Assembly (NCBI RefSeq): GCF_036002505.1
Contig: NZ_DASYTH010000488.1
Location: forward strand, 1 to 17,171
Source of the DNA: DASYTH01 sp036002505
GTDB lineage: Bacteria > Actinomycetota > Actinomycetes > Mycobacteriales > Pseudonocardiaceae
DNA length: 17,171 nt
Reading direction: 5' to 3'
A model generated the notes under the pieces. That model was not told where the DNA came from and made no database searches. It saw only the letters and a program-made list of their open reading frames with translations. A program made the position numbers and the translations under genes. Positions 8,737 through 15,434 of the stretch are shown here, piece by piece. Numbering within the stretch: the first letter of the stretch is position 1; each line of letters begins with the position of its first letter.

Positions 8737-8889
8737 ACAACGTTCCTTCGCGATCGGCTGTGAACGCTTCTGACGCGCGGACCCTACGCCGGCCACCGAC
8801 CGATCTGTAGATCCAAATGGACGCGGCTGGTGGAGCGTGATCCCGGGGTGCCGGCGCGATGTGTCTCGCGTCTGGGTGGTCATGTGACA

Positions 8890-8943
8890 GGGAAGCAACG
8901 TCACGTTGATGCCGTAGCGGGCAAGCAACGTCACGTTGCTTCC
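8890..8943. promoter_or_regulatory. Two tandem palindromic operator-like sites, 30 bp apart
   Basis: The 16-mer AAGCAACGTCACGTTG occurs at 8893-8908 and 8923-8938. Each holds CAACGT-C-ACGTTG, a perfect palindrome around one base. The right copy extends to AAGCAACGTCACGTTGCTT. GGGAAG on the left and CTTCCC on the right make the whole 54-bp block nearly a single inverted repeat. It lies about 155 nt upstream of the secreted BNR gene and downstream of the small membrane peptide gene. Confidence 0.6.
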
Positions 8944-8993
8944 CACCTGAACCCAGATCAAGATCAACTCAGCGTGCCATTGATCCGCGAACC

Positions 8994-9140
8994 CTAATGG
9001 CCGTGCGGATTGCCGGCGGGTGCGGTCGGGGTGGGGACTGAGGTGCCGGGTCCGATCACGGCGCCGAGCGTCCAGGCCGCGGCGAAGACGACGGCCAGGG
9101 CAAGGGCGTAGGCGAGGAGCTTGGCGCGGGCGGTCCTCAT
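8994..9140 (-). CDS. 48-residue membrane peptide with His-containing tail
   Basis: This small ORF (ATG at 9140, TAG at 8994) encodes a basic N-terminus (MRTARAKLLAYAL), one transmembrane helix (about residues 8-29), a Pro/Thr linker and the ending NPHGH. It starts 18 nt after the stop of the frameshifted ABC ATPase, so it is probably in the same transcript. It looks like the N-terminal part of longer actinobacterial membrane proteins found near metal-handling genes, which continue after a similar His-rich stretch. It could therefore be a natural truncation. The terminal HGH could bind a metal. The coding call rests on frame, codon bias and the hydrophobic profile. Confidence 0.55.
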   Translation of the reverse strand: MRTARAKLLAYALALAVVFAAAWTLGAVIGPGTSVPTPTAPAGNPHGH

Positions 9141-9158
9141 CGGCGTGCGGATCTCTTT

Positions 9159-9930
9159 TCAGGCCAGGGGTTCAGCGTGGTAGGTGATGCGGATGACGCC
9201 GTCGGGGTGGCGGTCGGTGGTGGCGTGGACGCCGAAGACGTCGCGCAGCAGGGCGGGGGTAAGGACGTCAAGGACGGGGGCCGGCGGCGGTGATGCGGCC
9301 GTGGTGCAGGACGACGAGGTGGTCGCAGCAGCGGACGGCGAGATCGAGGTCGTGCAGGACGGCGAGGGTGGTGATGCCGGTGGCGCGGATGAGGTCGAGC
9401 AGTTCGAAGCGGGCACGGATGTCGAGGTGGTTGGTGGGTTCGTCGAGGACGAGCAGGCGGGATTGTTGGGCCAGGGCGCGGGCGAGGAGGACGCATTGAC
9501 GTTCGCCGCCGGACAACGAGGTGTAGGGGCGGTCGGCGTGGGGGTGCATTCCGGTTTGTTTCAGAGCGTCCTGGATAGCGTCGCGGTCCTGTGCGGACTC
9601 CCGGTCGAGCAGGCCGTGGTGCGGGGTGCGGCCGAGGGCGACGACTTCGGCGACGGTGAGCCCGGACGGGGTGGGGCCGGATTGCAGCACCGCGGCGGTG
9701 CGTTGGGCGGCGGTGCGGGCGGACAGGGTCCAGACGTCGTCGCCGCCCACCAGAATGGCGCCGGCGTCGGGGCGCAGGGAGCGGTAGACGGTGCGCAGCA
9801 GGGTGGTTTTGCCGCTGCCGTTGGGACCCACGAGCCCGACGAGGTCGCCGGGCGCCACTTCCAGGCAGGCGTCACGCAGTATGCACGTGGTTCCGAGGGT
9901 GACACTGACGGTGGTGATGTCGAGTCTCAT
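9159..9930 (-). pseudogene. FecE-type ABC transporter ATPase with one-base frameshift
   Basis: The ATG at 9930 overlaps the stop of the permease fragment (ATGA). The protein has Walker A GPNGSGKTT, signature LSGGERQ, Walker B LLVLDEPTNHLD and the H-loop in AVLHDLDLA. That is a complete nucleotide-binding domain of the iron-siderophore/heme/cobalamin importer type. The frame then stops early at 9268, after HHGRITAAGPRP. The expected continuation (VLDVLTPALLRDVFGV, ending at 9159) lies in another frame. Removing one C from the C5 run at 9276-9280 restores a 256-residue protein of normal length. This may be a real mutation, a sequencing error in a homopolymer or, less likely, +1 frameshifting at CCC-C. 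Because its permease partner is truncated, decay is the simplest reading. Confidence 0.82.
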
Positions 9931-10406
9931 GGTTCGACCGCCAGGGTGTGATTGTGCCGCAACAGCCACAGGAAGAACGGGGCGCCGAAGGCGGCAGTGA
10001 AGATCCCGACCGGCAGCTCGTTGGGACTGTCGACGGTGCGGGAGAGCAGGTCGACCAAGACCAGATAGGCACCGCCGACCAGGGCCGACAGCGGCAACAC
10101 GCGGCGGTGGTCGACGCCGGCGGCGAGGCGGACCAGGTGCGGGATCATCAGGCCGACGAAGCCGATGCCGCCGGCGACCCCGATGAGCGTGCCGGTGAGC
10201 AGCGAGGCCAGGGCAAGGAGCCCGATCCGCAGCCGGCGGACGTTGACACCGAGGGCGGTGGCGGTTTCCTCGCCGGTGACCAGGGCGTTGAGCCGCCGCC
10301 CGTACAGCAGCAGCACCCCGGTCGTGGCGAGCACGACGCCGAGCTGGTCCCACTGCGCCCCGGCGACACTGCCGAGCAGCCAGAACATCACCCGGCTCGA
10401 ACTCAC
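9927..10406 (-). pseudogene. Truncated FecCD-family permease (C-terminal half only)
   Basis: The sequence from about 10400 to 9927 (up to 159 residues) matches the second half of FecCD/BtuC-type permeases: WLLGSVAGAQWDQL, LNALVTGEETATALGV, GGIGFVGLMIPHLVRLAAG, LLSRTVDSPNELPVGI and FGAPFFLWLL. Family members are about 330-350 residues with about ten membrane helices; here the first half is missing. The sequence immediately upstream encodes part of an unrelated thioesterase in another frame, so this is a deletion or rearrangement junction. A GTG at 10406 could start translation, but the product could not form a normal channel. The stop codon overlaps the ATPase start. Confidence 0.85.
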
Positions 10407-10608
10407 CGAAGAATCGCCGCGAACCGATCGGGCGGTGGAATCTGCTGGTCAACCGGGAGATGAGGACGTCGGGTAGCCGCCGGCGCCAGTAGTCGTCCAT
10501 GGTCCAGCCGGCGAAAACCGGGTGCAGCCGGTCCCGAACCGATTCCGCGACGGCGAAGTAGAGCATCTGGTTGTAGCAGATGTTCACCTCGACCGCTGTG
10601 CACCACAT
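10394..10608 (-). pseudogene. FcoT-like thioesterase fragment
   Basis: This frame reads CTAVEVNICYNQMLYFAVAE, then FAGWTMDDYWRRRLPDVLIS, then SRFHRPIGSRRFFGEFE. The spacing of the NQ, GW-DDY and SRF-RP motifs is that of the FcoT thioesterase family (M. tuberculosis Rv0098 type hot-dog fold), which acts on fatty acyl thioesters in lipopeptide-type pathways. Only about 70 of roughly 180 residues are present. It is joined upstream, out of frame, to a FabH fragment and downstream to a permease fragment. I regard it as a remnant. The family match is from memory of the motif pattern, not from a search. Confidence 0.68.
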
Positions 10609-10609
10609 A

Positions 10610-10735
10610 TCGCTGCCGAATTCCGGTACGAGTGCGAATCCACTCGTCGGACGTATCAAATCGTTCGGTGAGATCGGCATTCGTCACCACCGAAGCCGGC
10701 ACATATCCACCCACACCACATAAGATCGTCGCGGA
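10610..10735 (-). pseudogene. FabH-like beta-ketoacyl-ACP synthase III N-terminal fragment
   Basis: The minus strand encodes ILCGVGGYVPASVVTNADL, then TERFDTSDEWIRTRTGIRQR, the canonical first 40 residues of FabH/KAS III enzymes (GYVP, VVTN-DL, DTSDEWI-TRTGIR). The catalytic Cys, His and Asn lie much further on in the family and are absent here. No start codon is visible in frame just upstream. The similarity stops at about 10610, where the FcoT-type fragment begins in a different frame. It is therefore a remnant of a fatty acyl or polyketide biosynthetic gene. Confidence 0.78.
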
Positions 10736-10795
10736 CGCAACAGAATATCCCCTGGCATATGATCGAGTCTCTCCCCTGACCTCGCAACGGCTTCG

Positions 10796-10824
10796 ATATT
10801 GCCCGGGCCGGGGAGCGCGGTCAA
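10796..10824 (-). promoter_or_regulatory. Candidate housekeeping promoter upstream of the FabH remnant
   Basis: On the minus strand TTGACC (10824-10819) and CAATAT (10801-10796) are separated by exactly 17 nt. It reads towards the FabH-FcoT-FecCD remnants and may be the original promoter of that lost operon. The surrounding 10590-10870 stretch is visibly less GC-rich than its neighbours. Confidence 0.45.
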
Positions 10825-11077
10825 GGAAATAGCCGATGTCGTCGAGTTGACCTGAGACCATCCGACAGCGTCCGAAAACGTCAAACGGGCAGCCACCAGC
10901 CCGGGGTTGCGCCAGGCCTTCATGGCGAATCCCGCGTCGCGACCGCAACGGCGCCCGTAGGGCCCGGGACGGGCATCTGGCCACCGGCGCCTCGGTGGCC
11001 CCGCTCCCTCTGCGGTCCATGACGAGTTTGTCGACCGGGACAAGCCAAGAGTTCCCGCGGACTTGGAGGATGGCGCC
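10825..11077. other. Stretch without a recognisable gene
   Basis: No frame on either strand in this interval gives a recognisable protein, a good ribosome site or consistent codon bias. It separates the leftward gene remnants from the rightward anti-sigma gene. The sigma gene that usually precedes a zf-HC2 anti-sigma gene is absent here. Confidence 0.5.
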
Positions 11078-11104
11078 GGGAACTCCCGAGCACGTCAGCG
11101 CGAC
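11078..11104 (+). promoter_or_regulatory. Candidate ECF-type promoter of the anti-sigma gene
   Basis: GGGAAC (11078-11083), a 17-nt spacer and CGAC (11101-11104) resemble an ECF sigma promoter. The first base of CGAC is 13 nt before the GTG at 11114, implying a leaderless or nearly leaderless mRNA. The same arrangement occurs before the sigma gene at 16183. Confidence 0.55.
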
Positions 11105-11113
11105 AATCTCTAC

Positions 11114-11854
11114 GTGGAATGTCAGACATGCCGCGAGGCGCTCTCCGCCCGGATGGACGGGGAGCACGAGCCGGTGCCGGCCGGCGACACCAACCGGCAC
11201 CTGGCCGGCTGCGCCGCGTGCCGATCCTGGCAGGCCCGCGCCATCGAGGTGACCCGACTGGTGCGGGTCCGCGAGGTGACGCCGACCCCGGACCTGGCCG
11301 AGCACATCCTCGACCGCGCTCCCGTCCTGGTCAGCAGCCGGGGCTGGTGGGCCCGCGCGGCCCTGGGCGTGGTGGCGCTGGCCCAGCTCAGCATCGGCCT
11401 GTCCCAGGTCCTCGGCGTCGACAATCCGGGCCAGCACACCGGTCATCCCGGCACCCTGCAGGCCGGTCACCTGTTCAACGAGAGCACCGCCTGGAACCTG
11501 GCCCTGGGCATCGGCCTGTTCTGGGTCGTCTTCCGCGCCTCGACCGCCACCGGCCTCATCCCCGTGCTCGGCGGCTTCGTCCTGGTGCTGGTCGGCTTCT
11601 CCACCCACGACCTGATCACCGGCAGCGCCCCGGCATCCCGCATCGCCGAGCACGCCGTGCTCATCGCCGGCCTGATCCTGCTGGTCATCGTGCGCCACCA
11701 ACATCGCGACCCCGCACCCGGCCGGGCCGACGCCATCCCCGATTCGGACCCGACCGAGATACCGGCACCACCGGATACCGCCACCCGCCGGAACGCCGGA
11801 CCGGACCAGCAGAACCCGCCGCTGCGGCCGGTCGGGCGGCACCGCGTGGCCTGA
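11114..11854 (+). CDS. zf-HC2 membrane anti-sigma factor
   Basis: This is a 246-residue protein from the GTG at 11114. That start gives an N-terminus of M-ECQTCREALSARMDG and sits 13 nt after a candidate -10 element; a longer frame back to 11063 adds nothing conserved. The N-terminal zinc-binding anti-sigma motif is complete: Cys3, Cys6, then His29-x3-Cys33-x2-Cys36. Such domains hold ECF sigma factors in the cytoplasm. Four membrane helices follow (about 81-100, 127-141, 147-167 and 180-195), and a polar Pro-rich cytoplasmic tail ends the protein. The first outside loop (101-126) contains His108, His111 and His119, a possible metal-sensing surface. No sigma gene precedes it; the likely partners are the SigC-like factors at 12448 and 16183. 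The anti-sigma class is well supported; the partner and signal are inferred. Confidence 0.82.
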   Translation: MECQTCREALSARMDGEHEPVPAGDTNRHLAGCAACRSWQARAIEVTRLVRVREVTPTPDLAEHILDRAPVLVSSRGWWARAALGVVALAQLSIGLSQVLGVDNPGQHTGHPGTLQAGHLFNESTAWNLALGIGLFWVVFRASTATGLIPVLGGFVLVLVGFSTHDLITGSAPASRIAEHAVLIAGLILLVIVRHQHRDPAPGRADAIPDSDPTEIPAPPDTATRRNAGPDQQNPPLRPVGRHRVA

Positions 11855-11860
11855 CGCCGG

Positions 11861-12052
11861 TCAGCCGGTCGAGCGGCCCTCGTGTCCCTCGGCCTCGGCG
11901 TCCCGCACCAGCGTCACCAGGTCCTCCCGCGCCCGCGCGACCCCGCGACAGACCTGCGCCGCCTCCTCGTAGGTCAACCCGAACACCTGGGTCGACACGA
12001 ACGCCGTGCGCCGCTCATCGGCCAGTTCGTCGAGCAGACTGGTCAGCGCCAC
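11861..12052 (-). pseudogene. SigC-like sigma factor C-terminal fragment with recognition-helix deletion
   Basis: The frame reads VALTSLLDELADERRTAF, then VSTQVFGLTYEEAAQVCRG, then VARAREDLVTL. It aligns to the last 70 residues of the intact sigma factor at 12448-13029, including the shared ending GRSTG/GRSTA. Relative to that copy, CPVGTIRSR is replaced by a single Gly, a net in-frame loss of 8 residues that removes most of the region 4.2 recognition helix. Everything upstream (region 2 and the linker) is gone. Similarity begins exactly at the VAL at 12052, next to an unrelated CHRD fragment. It is a dead remnant of a former third sigma gene. Confidence 0.8.
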
Positions 12053-12063
12053 GAGGCCAACGT

Positions 12064-12246
12064 GGAGAAGACGTATTCGACCTCGAGAACCCGGTGAACG
12101 GCTTCGTCAGCGGCACCGTGCTGATCGACCCCGCCGACGCCAGCGCCATCATCGCCAACCCGCAGAACTATTACGTCGAAGTCCACACAACCGCATTCCC
12201 CAACGGAGCCGTCCGCGGCCAACTCTCAGCTGTGGGGAATCGTTGA
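12064..12246 (+). pseudogene. CHRD-domain protein, C-terminal fragment
   Basis: The frame ending at the TGA at 12244-12246 reads LENPVNGFVSGTVLIDPADA, then NPQNYYVEVHTTAFPNGAVRGQL. That is the characteristic end of a CHRD domain (NP-x-x-YYV-x-VHT ... G-VRGQL), found in secreted proteins. Only about 55 residues remain of a domain normally over 100 long, with no signal peptide or start codon. It abuts the sigma fragment head-to-head at about 12053-12064, indicating a deletion or rearrangement point. Confidence 0.75.
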
Positions 12247-12420
12247 TGTCCACCAGCGAGACATTCCTGGTCTGACCAGGTTGGTGAGGTCTACGACGAA
12301 ATGGCCGAACCGGTCGAGATAATGGGGCGGCAACATCCACGTCGGCTACTGGGAGTCCGACGACGACCCCACACCCTGCTCGAGGCCATCAACCGATGCA
12401 CCGGGGTGAGCACGACCGCC
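12246..12420 (+). pseudogene. SAM-dependent methyltransferase N-terminal fragment with several frameshifts
   Basis: An ATG at 12246 overlaps the CHRD stop codon and gives MSTSETFLV before a stop. In other frames the sequence continues as VGEVYDEMAEPVEI, then WGGNIHVGYWESDDDPTP, then TLLEAINRCTGV. Together these match the start of class I methyltransferases (YD-x(n)-W-GG-N-x-H-x-GYW). At least three frame changes are needed to join them, and nothing of the SAM-binding core follows. The gene is clearly dead. It ends in the terminator of the sigma gene to its right. Confidence 0.72.
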
Positions 12421-12458
12421 TGACCGCGACCCCGCACCCGGCCGCGGTCAGGCGGTCG
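12413..12458 (-). terminator. Perfect 16-bp stem-loop overlapping the sigma factor stop codon
   Basis: Arms at 12413-12428 and 12443-12458 are exact inverted complements with a 14-nt loop. The right arm includes the TGA (12448-12450) and last codons of the sigma gene. This would terminate the leftward transcript. Confidence 0.78.
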
Positions 12459-13029
12459 AGCGACCTTGGCGCCTCCCGGATTCGGCCGCACGCAGCAGGG
12501 TGGCCAGGTCCTCCCGGGCACGCGCGACCCGGGAGCGGATGGTCCCGACCGGGCACCGGCACACCTGCGCGGCCTCGCCGTAGGTCAACCCGAACACCTG
12601 GGTCAGCACGAACGCCGTGCGCCGCTCCTCGGCCAGCCCGTCCAGCAGGCCGGCCAGCGCCACACCGTCGTCGAATCCCGGGCCAGGCCGATGGGCACGG
12701 TCGGCCGCGTCCTGCCAGTCCTCGACGTCCGCCCGCCGGGGGCGGACCCGCGCGGCCCGGTAGTCGTCGACGGCCACCCGCCGCGCGATGGACAGCAGCC
12801 AGGTGCGCGCCGAGGACTTGCCGGAGAACCGCGGCAGGCTGCCCAGTGCCCGCAGGTAGGTCTCCTGGGTCAGGTCGTCGGCCGCCTGGACCCCGGCGAG
12901 ATAGGCCACGAACCGCCACACGTCCCGCTGCGTGGCCCGGACGAACCGGTCCCGCGCCACCGGATCCCCGCCGCGGGCGGCCAGCGCCAACCGCGTGGTC
13001 TCGGCGTCGTCTGAGGCCCCGGCACGCAT
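12448..13029 (-). CDS. SigC-like ECF/sigma-70 family RNA polymerase sigma factor
   Basis: This is a 193-residue protein from the ATG at 13029; the frame is open further upstream to 13101, but family members start near here. Region 2 is visible (RFVRATQRDVWRFVAYL, then ADDLTQETYLRALGSLPRF, then SARTWLLSIARRVAVDDYR). Region 4 follows (LTQVFGLTYGEAAQVCRCPV, then GTIRSRVARAREDL). The sequence closely resembles M. tuberculosis SigC, especially the DLTQETYLRA and CPVGTIRSRVARAR blocks. It directs RNA polymerase to a specific promoter set. It lies 72 nt downstream of copA on the same strand and may be cotranscribed with it, which links it to the copper genes. I see no GGGAAC-type promoter of its own. 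Confidence 0.9.
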   Translation of the reverse strand: MRAGASDDAETTRLALAARGGDPVARDRFVRATQRDVWRFVAYLAGVQAADDLTQETYLRALGSLPRFSGKSSARTWLLSIARRVAVDDYRAARVRPRRADVEDWQDAADRAHRPGPGFDDGVALAGLLDGLAEERRTAFVLTQVFGLTYGEAAQVCRCPVGTIRSRVARAREDLATLLRAAESGRRQGRSTA

Positions 13030-13101
13030 GACTCCGGACGATAGCCGACCGAACAAGATCGTCGTGAGCACCCGGCCGGGCCTCCAGCCGGCCTCGAGCA
13101 C

Positions 13102-15345
13102 TCACCGAAAACGGCGCAGCCGCAGGCTGTTGGACACCACGAACACGCTGGAGACGGCCATCGCCGCGCCGGCGATCATCGGGTTGAGCAGCCCGGCGGC
13201 GGCCAGCGGCAGCATGCCGACGTTGTAGACGAACGCCCAGAACAGGTTGCCCTTGATGATGCCCACGGTCCGCCGGGACAGCCGGATCGCCTGCGCCGCC
13301 GCCCGCAGGTCGCCCCGCACCAGGGTGAGGTCGCCGGCGTGAATGGCGATGTCGCTGCCGGTGCCCATGGCCACCCCCAGGTCCGCCGTGGCGAGCGCGG
13401 CGGCGTCGTTGACCCCGTCGCCGACCATCGCGACCACCCGGCCCCGCGCCTGCAGTCCGGCCACCGCGTCCACCTTGTCCTTCGGCAACACCTCGGCGAT
13501 CACGGTGTCGATACCGACCTCGGCCGCCACCGACCGGGCCACCGCCTCGTTGTCTCCGGTGAGTAGCACCGGATCCAGGCCCAGGGCACGGAGTTCGCGC
13601 ACGGCCTGGGCGGAGGTGGGCTTCACCGAGTCCACCACGACGAGTACGGCCCGGGGCTGCCCGTCCCAGGCCACCACCACCGCGGTGTGCCCGGCGTTCT
13701 CCGCCGCGTCCTTGGCCCGGCGCAGCACAGGGGGCAGGGTGACCCGCCGGTTTCGCTTGCGCGCCACCAGTTCGGCGCGGCCCACGGCCACCGCGTGCCC
13801 CTCGACCCGGCCCAGCACGCCGAGCCCGTCGACCACCCGGACGTCCTCGGCCCTGGGCACGGCGCCGAGCCGCTGCCGGGCCGCGGCCACGATCGCCACC
13901 GCGATCGGGTGCGCGGTGGCGTCCTCCACGGCCGCGGCCAGCCGCAGCGCCAGGCCGGCGTCGGTCCCGTCGGCCACCGCGACGTCGCGCAGCCGCATCT
14001 GCCCGGTGGTCACCGTGCCGGTCTTGTCCAGCACGACGGTGTCGATGCGCCGGGTGGACTCCAGCACCTCCACGCCCTTGATCACGATCCCGAGCTGTGC
14101 GCCGCGGCCGGTGCCCACCAGCAACGCGGTCGGCGTGGCCAGGCCCAGCGCACACGGGCAGGCGCAGATCAGCACCGCCACCGCGGCCACCAGTGCACTG
14201 TCCACATTGGACTCGACACCCAGCCAGAAACCCAGCGTGCCCACCGCGAGCGCGATGACCACCGGCACGAACACGGCCGAGATCCGGTCGGCCAGCCGCT
14301 GCATCGCCGCCTTCCCCGCCTGTGCCTGCTCCACCAGCCGGGTCAGCTGCGCCAGCTGCGTGTCGGCGACGACCCGGGTGGCCCGCACCAGCAACCGGCC
14401 GCCGGCGTTCACCGTCGCGCCGGCCACCGGATCGCCCGGGGTGACCTCGACCGGCACCGGCTCACCGGTGAGCATCGAGGCGTCCACCGCCGAGGAACCC
14501 TCCTCGACCACCCCGTCGGTGGCGATCTTCTCGCCGGGCCGCACCACGAACACCTCGCCGACGGCGAGCCGCTCCACCGGGATCCGCCGCTCGACCCCGT
14601 GCCGCAGCACCGCGACGTCCTTGACGCCGAGCTCGAGCAGCGCCCGCAGCGCCGCGCCGGCCGAACGCCTGGCCCGCGCCTCGACGTACCGGCCGGCCAG
14701 CACCGCCGTGGTGACCCCGGCGGCCACCTCGAGGTAGATGCTGCCGGCTCCGTCACCGTGGCCGGTCAGCGAGAACGTGTGCGTCAGGCCCGGGAAACCC
14801 GCGCGCCCGAAGAACAGCGCGTTCAGCGACCACCCGAACGAGGCCAGCATGCCCAGCGACACCAGCGTGTCCATGCTCGCCGTGGCGTGCCGCAGGTTCC
14901 GCAGCGCGGCGCGGTGGAACGGCAACCCCGCCCACACCACGACCGGCGCCGCCAGCGTCAGCGACAGCCACTGCCAGTTCCGGAACTGCAGCGCCGGCAC
15001 CATCGCCAGCACGATCACCGGCACCGACAGCACCAGGCTGACCAGCAACCGCGACCGCAGGGCCGCGGTCACCGCCTCGTGCGGATCCGGCTCCGGCTCT
15101 ACCGGGGTGGTGGGCTCCGCGGCGGGCAGCTCGGCGCTGAACCCCAGCTCCCGCACGGCGGTGATCAGCTCATCCGGACCCAACTGGCCGGACAGTGCCA
15201 CCGAGGCCCGCTCGGTGGCCAGGTTGACCGTCGCCTGCACCCCGTCGATCCGGTTCAGCCGCCGCTCCACCTTCGCCGAGCACGACCCGCAGGTCATCCC
15301 GCCGATGGCCAGCTCGACCACGGCGGCGCCCGCCCGCTCCGGCAT
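13102..15345 (-). CDS. copA: CopA-type Cu(+)-exporting P1B-type ATPase
   Basis: This is a 747-residue protein from the ATG at 15345, with GGAGGG five nt upstream. It pumps Cu(I) out of the cytoplasm using ATP. The domains in order are a heavy-metal-associated domain with GMTCGSC (Cys19, Cys22), the membrane helices, and the actuator domain with TGEP (from 293). Next come transmembrane CPC (396-398), the phosphorylation site DKTGT (Asp440), His479-Pro480 in the nucleotide domain and the hinge GDGVND (642-647). It ends with the Cu(I)-specific YN (707-708) and MAVSS (729-733). All key residues are intact and the length is normal. A frame open upstream to 16737 is antisense to other genes and is rejected. 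copC lies 90 nt upstream on the same strand and a SigC-like gene lies downstream, forming a copper block. A candidate ECF-type promoter lies at 15394-15420. Confidence 0.96.
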   Translation of the reverse strand: MPERAGAAVVELAIGGMTCGSCSAKVERRLNRIDGVQATVNLATERASVALSGQLGPDELITAVRELGFSAELPAAEPTTPVEPEPDPHEAVTAALRSRLLVSLVLSVPVIVLAMVPALQFRNWQWLSLTLAAPVVVWAGLPFHRAALRNLRHATASMDTLVSLGMLASFGWSLNALFFGRAGFPGLTHTFSLTGHGDGAGSIYLEVAAGVTTAVLAGRYVEARARRSAGAALRALLELGVKDVAVLRHGVERRIPVERLAVGEVFVVRPGEKIATDGVVEEGSSAVDASMLTGEPVPVEVTPGDPVAGATVNAGGRLLVRATRVVADTQLAQLTRLVEQAQAGKAAMQRLADRISAVFVPVVIALAVGTLGFWLGVESNVDSALVAAVAVLICACPCALGLATPTALLVGTGRGAQLGIVIKGVEVLESTRRIDTVVLDKTGTVTTGQMRLRDVAVADGTDAGLALRLAAAVEDATAHPIAVAIVAAARQRLGAVPRAEDVRVVDGLGVLGRVEGHAVAVGRAELVARKRNRRVTLPPVLRRAKDAAENAGHTAVVVAWDGQPRAVLVVVDSVKPTSAQAVRELRALGLDPVLLTGDNEAVARSVAAEVGIDTVIAEVLPKDKVDAVAGLQARGRVVAMVGDGVNDAAALATADLGVAMGTGSDIAIHAGDLTLVRGDLRAAAQAIRLSRRTVGIIKGNLFWAFVYNVGMLPLAAAGLLNPMIAGAAMAVSSVFVVSNSLRLRRFR

Positions 15346-15375
15346 GCCAACCCTCCATTGTGAACTCGGCGCTGT

Positions 15376-15402
15376 CGGCCCTACACCACAGTGGTCGGGC
15401 CG
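15376..15402 (-). other. Hairpin between copC and copA
   Basis: Outer arms CGGCCC (15376-15381) and GGGCCG (15397-15402) enclose an inner palindrome ACCAC-A-GTGGT (15385-15395). It could end copC transcription, attenuate copA or act as an operator, since it overlaps the candidate copA -10 and start region. It does not match the copper-repressor boxes I know. Confidence 0.4.
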
Positions 15403-15420
15403 GACCGCCGCACGGTTCCC
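15394..15420 (-). promoter_or_regulatory. Candidate ECF-type promoter of copA
   Basis: On the minus strand GGGAAC (15420-15415), 17 nt and CGAC (15397-15394) match the motif found before the anti-sigma gene. A start of transcription near 15387 would leave a leader of about 40 nt before the copA ATG. Confidence 0.45.
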
Positions 15421-15434
15421 GGCATGATCACTAC

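Noticed and set aside
8737..8967. N-terminal extension of the secreted BNR protein
   Set aside because: It passes through the duplicated palindromes (giving a repeated NVTLL peptide), lacks a ribosome site and would bury the signal peptide.
10684..11043. 119-codon minus-strand ORF upstream of the FabH remnant
   Set aside because: No recognisable motif or ribosome site, and it overlaps the FabH frame and the candidate promoter.
11119..12246. 375-codon plus-strand frame joining the anti-sigma region to the CHRD end
   Set aside because: The first 300 codons are an Arg/Pro-rich shadow of the anti-sigma gene and sigma fragment; only the last 55 codons show CHRD motifs.
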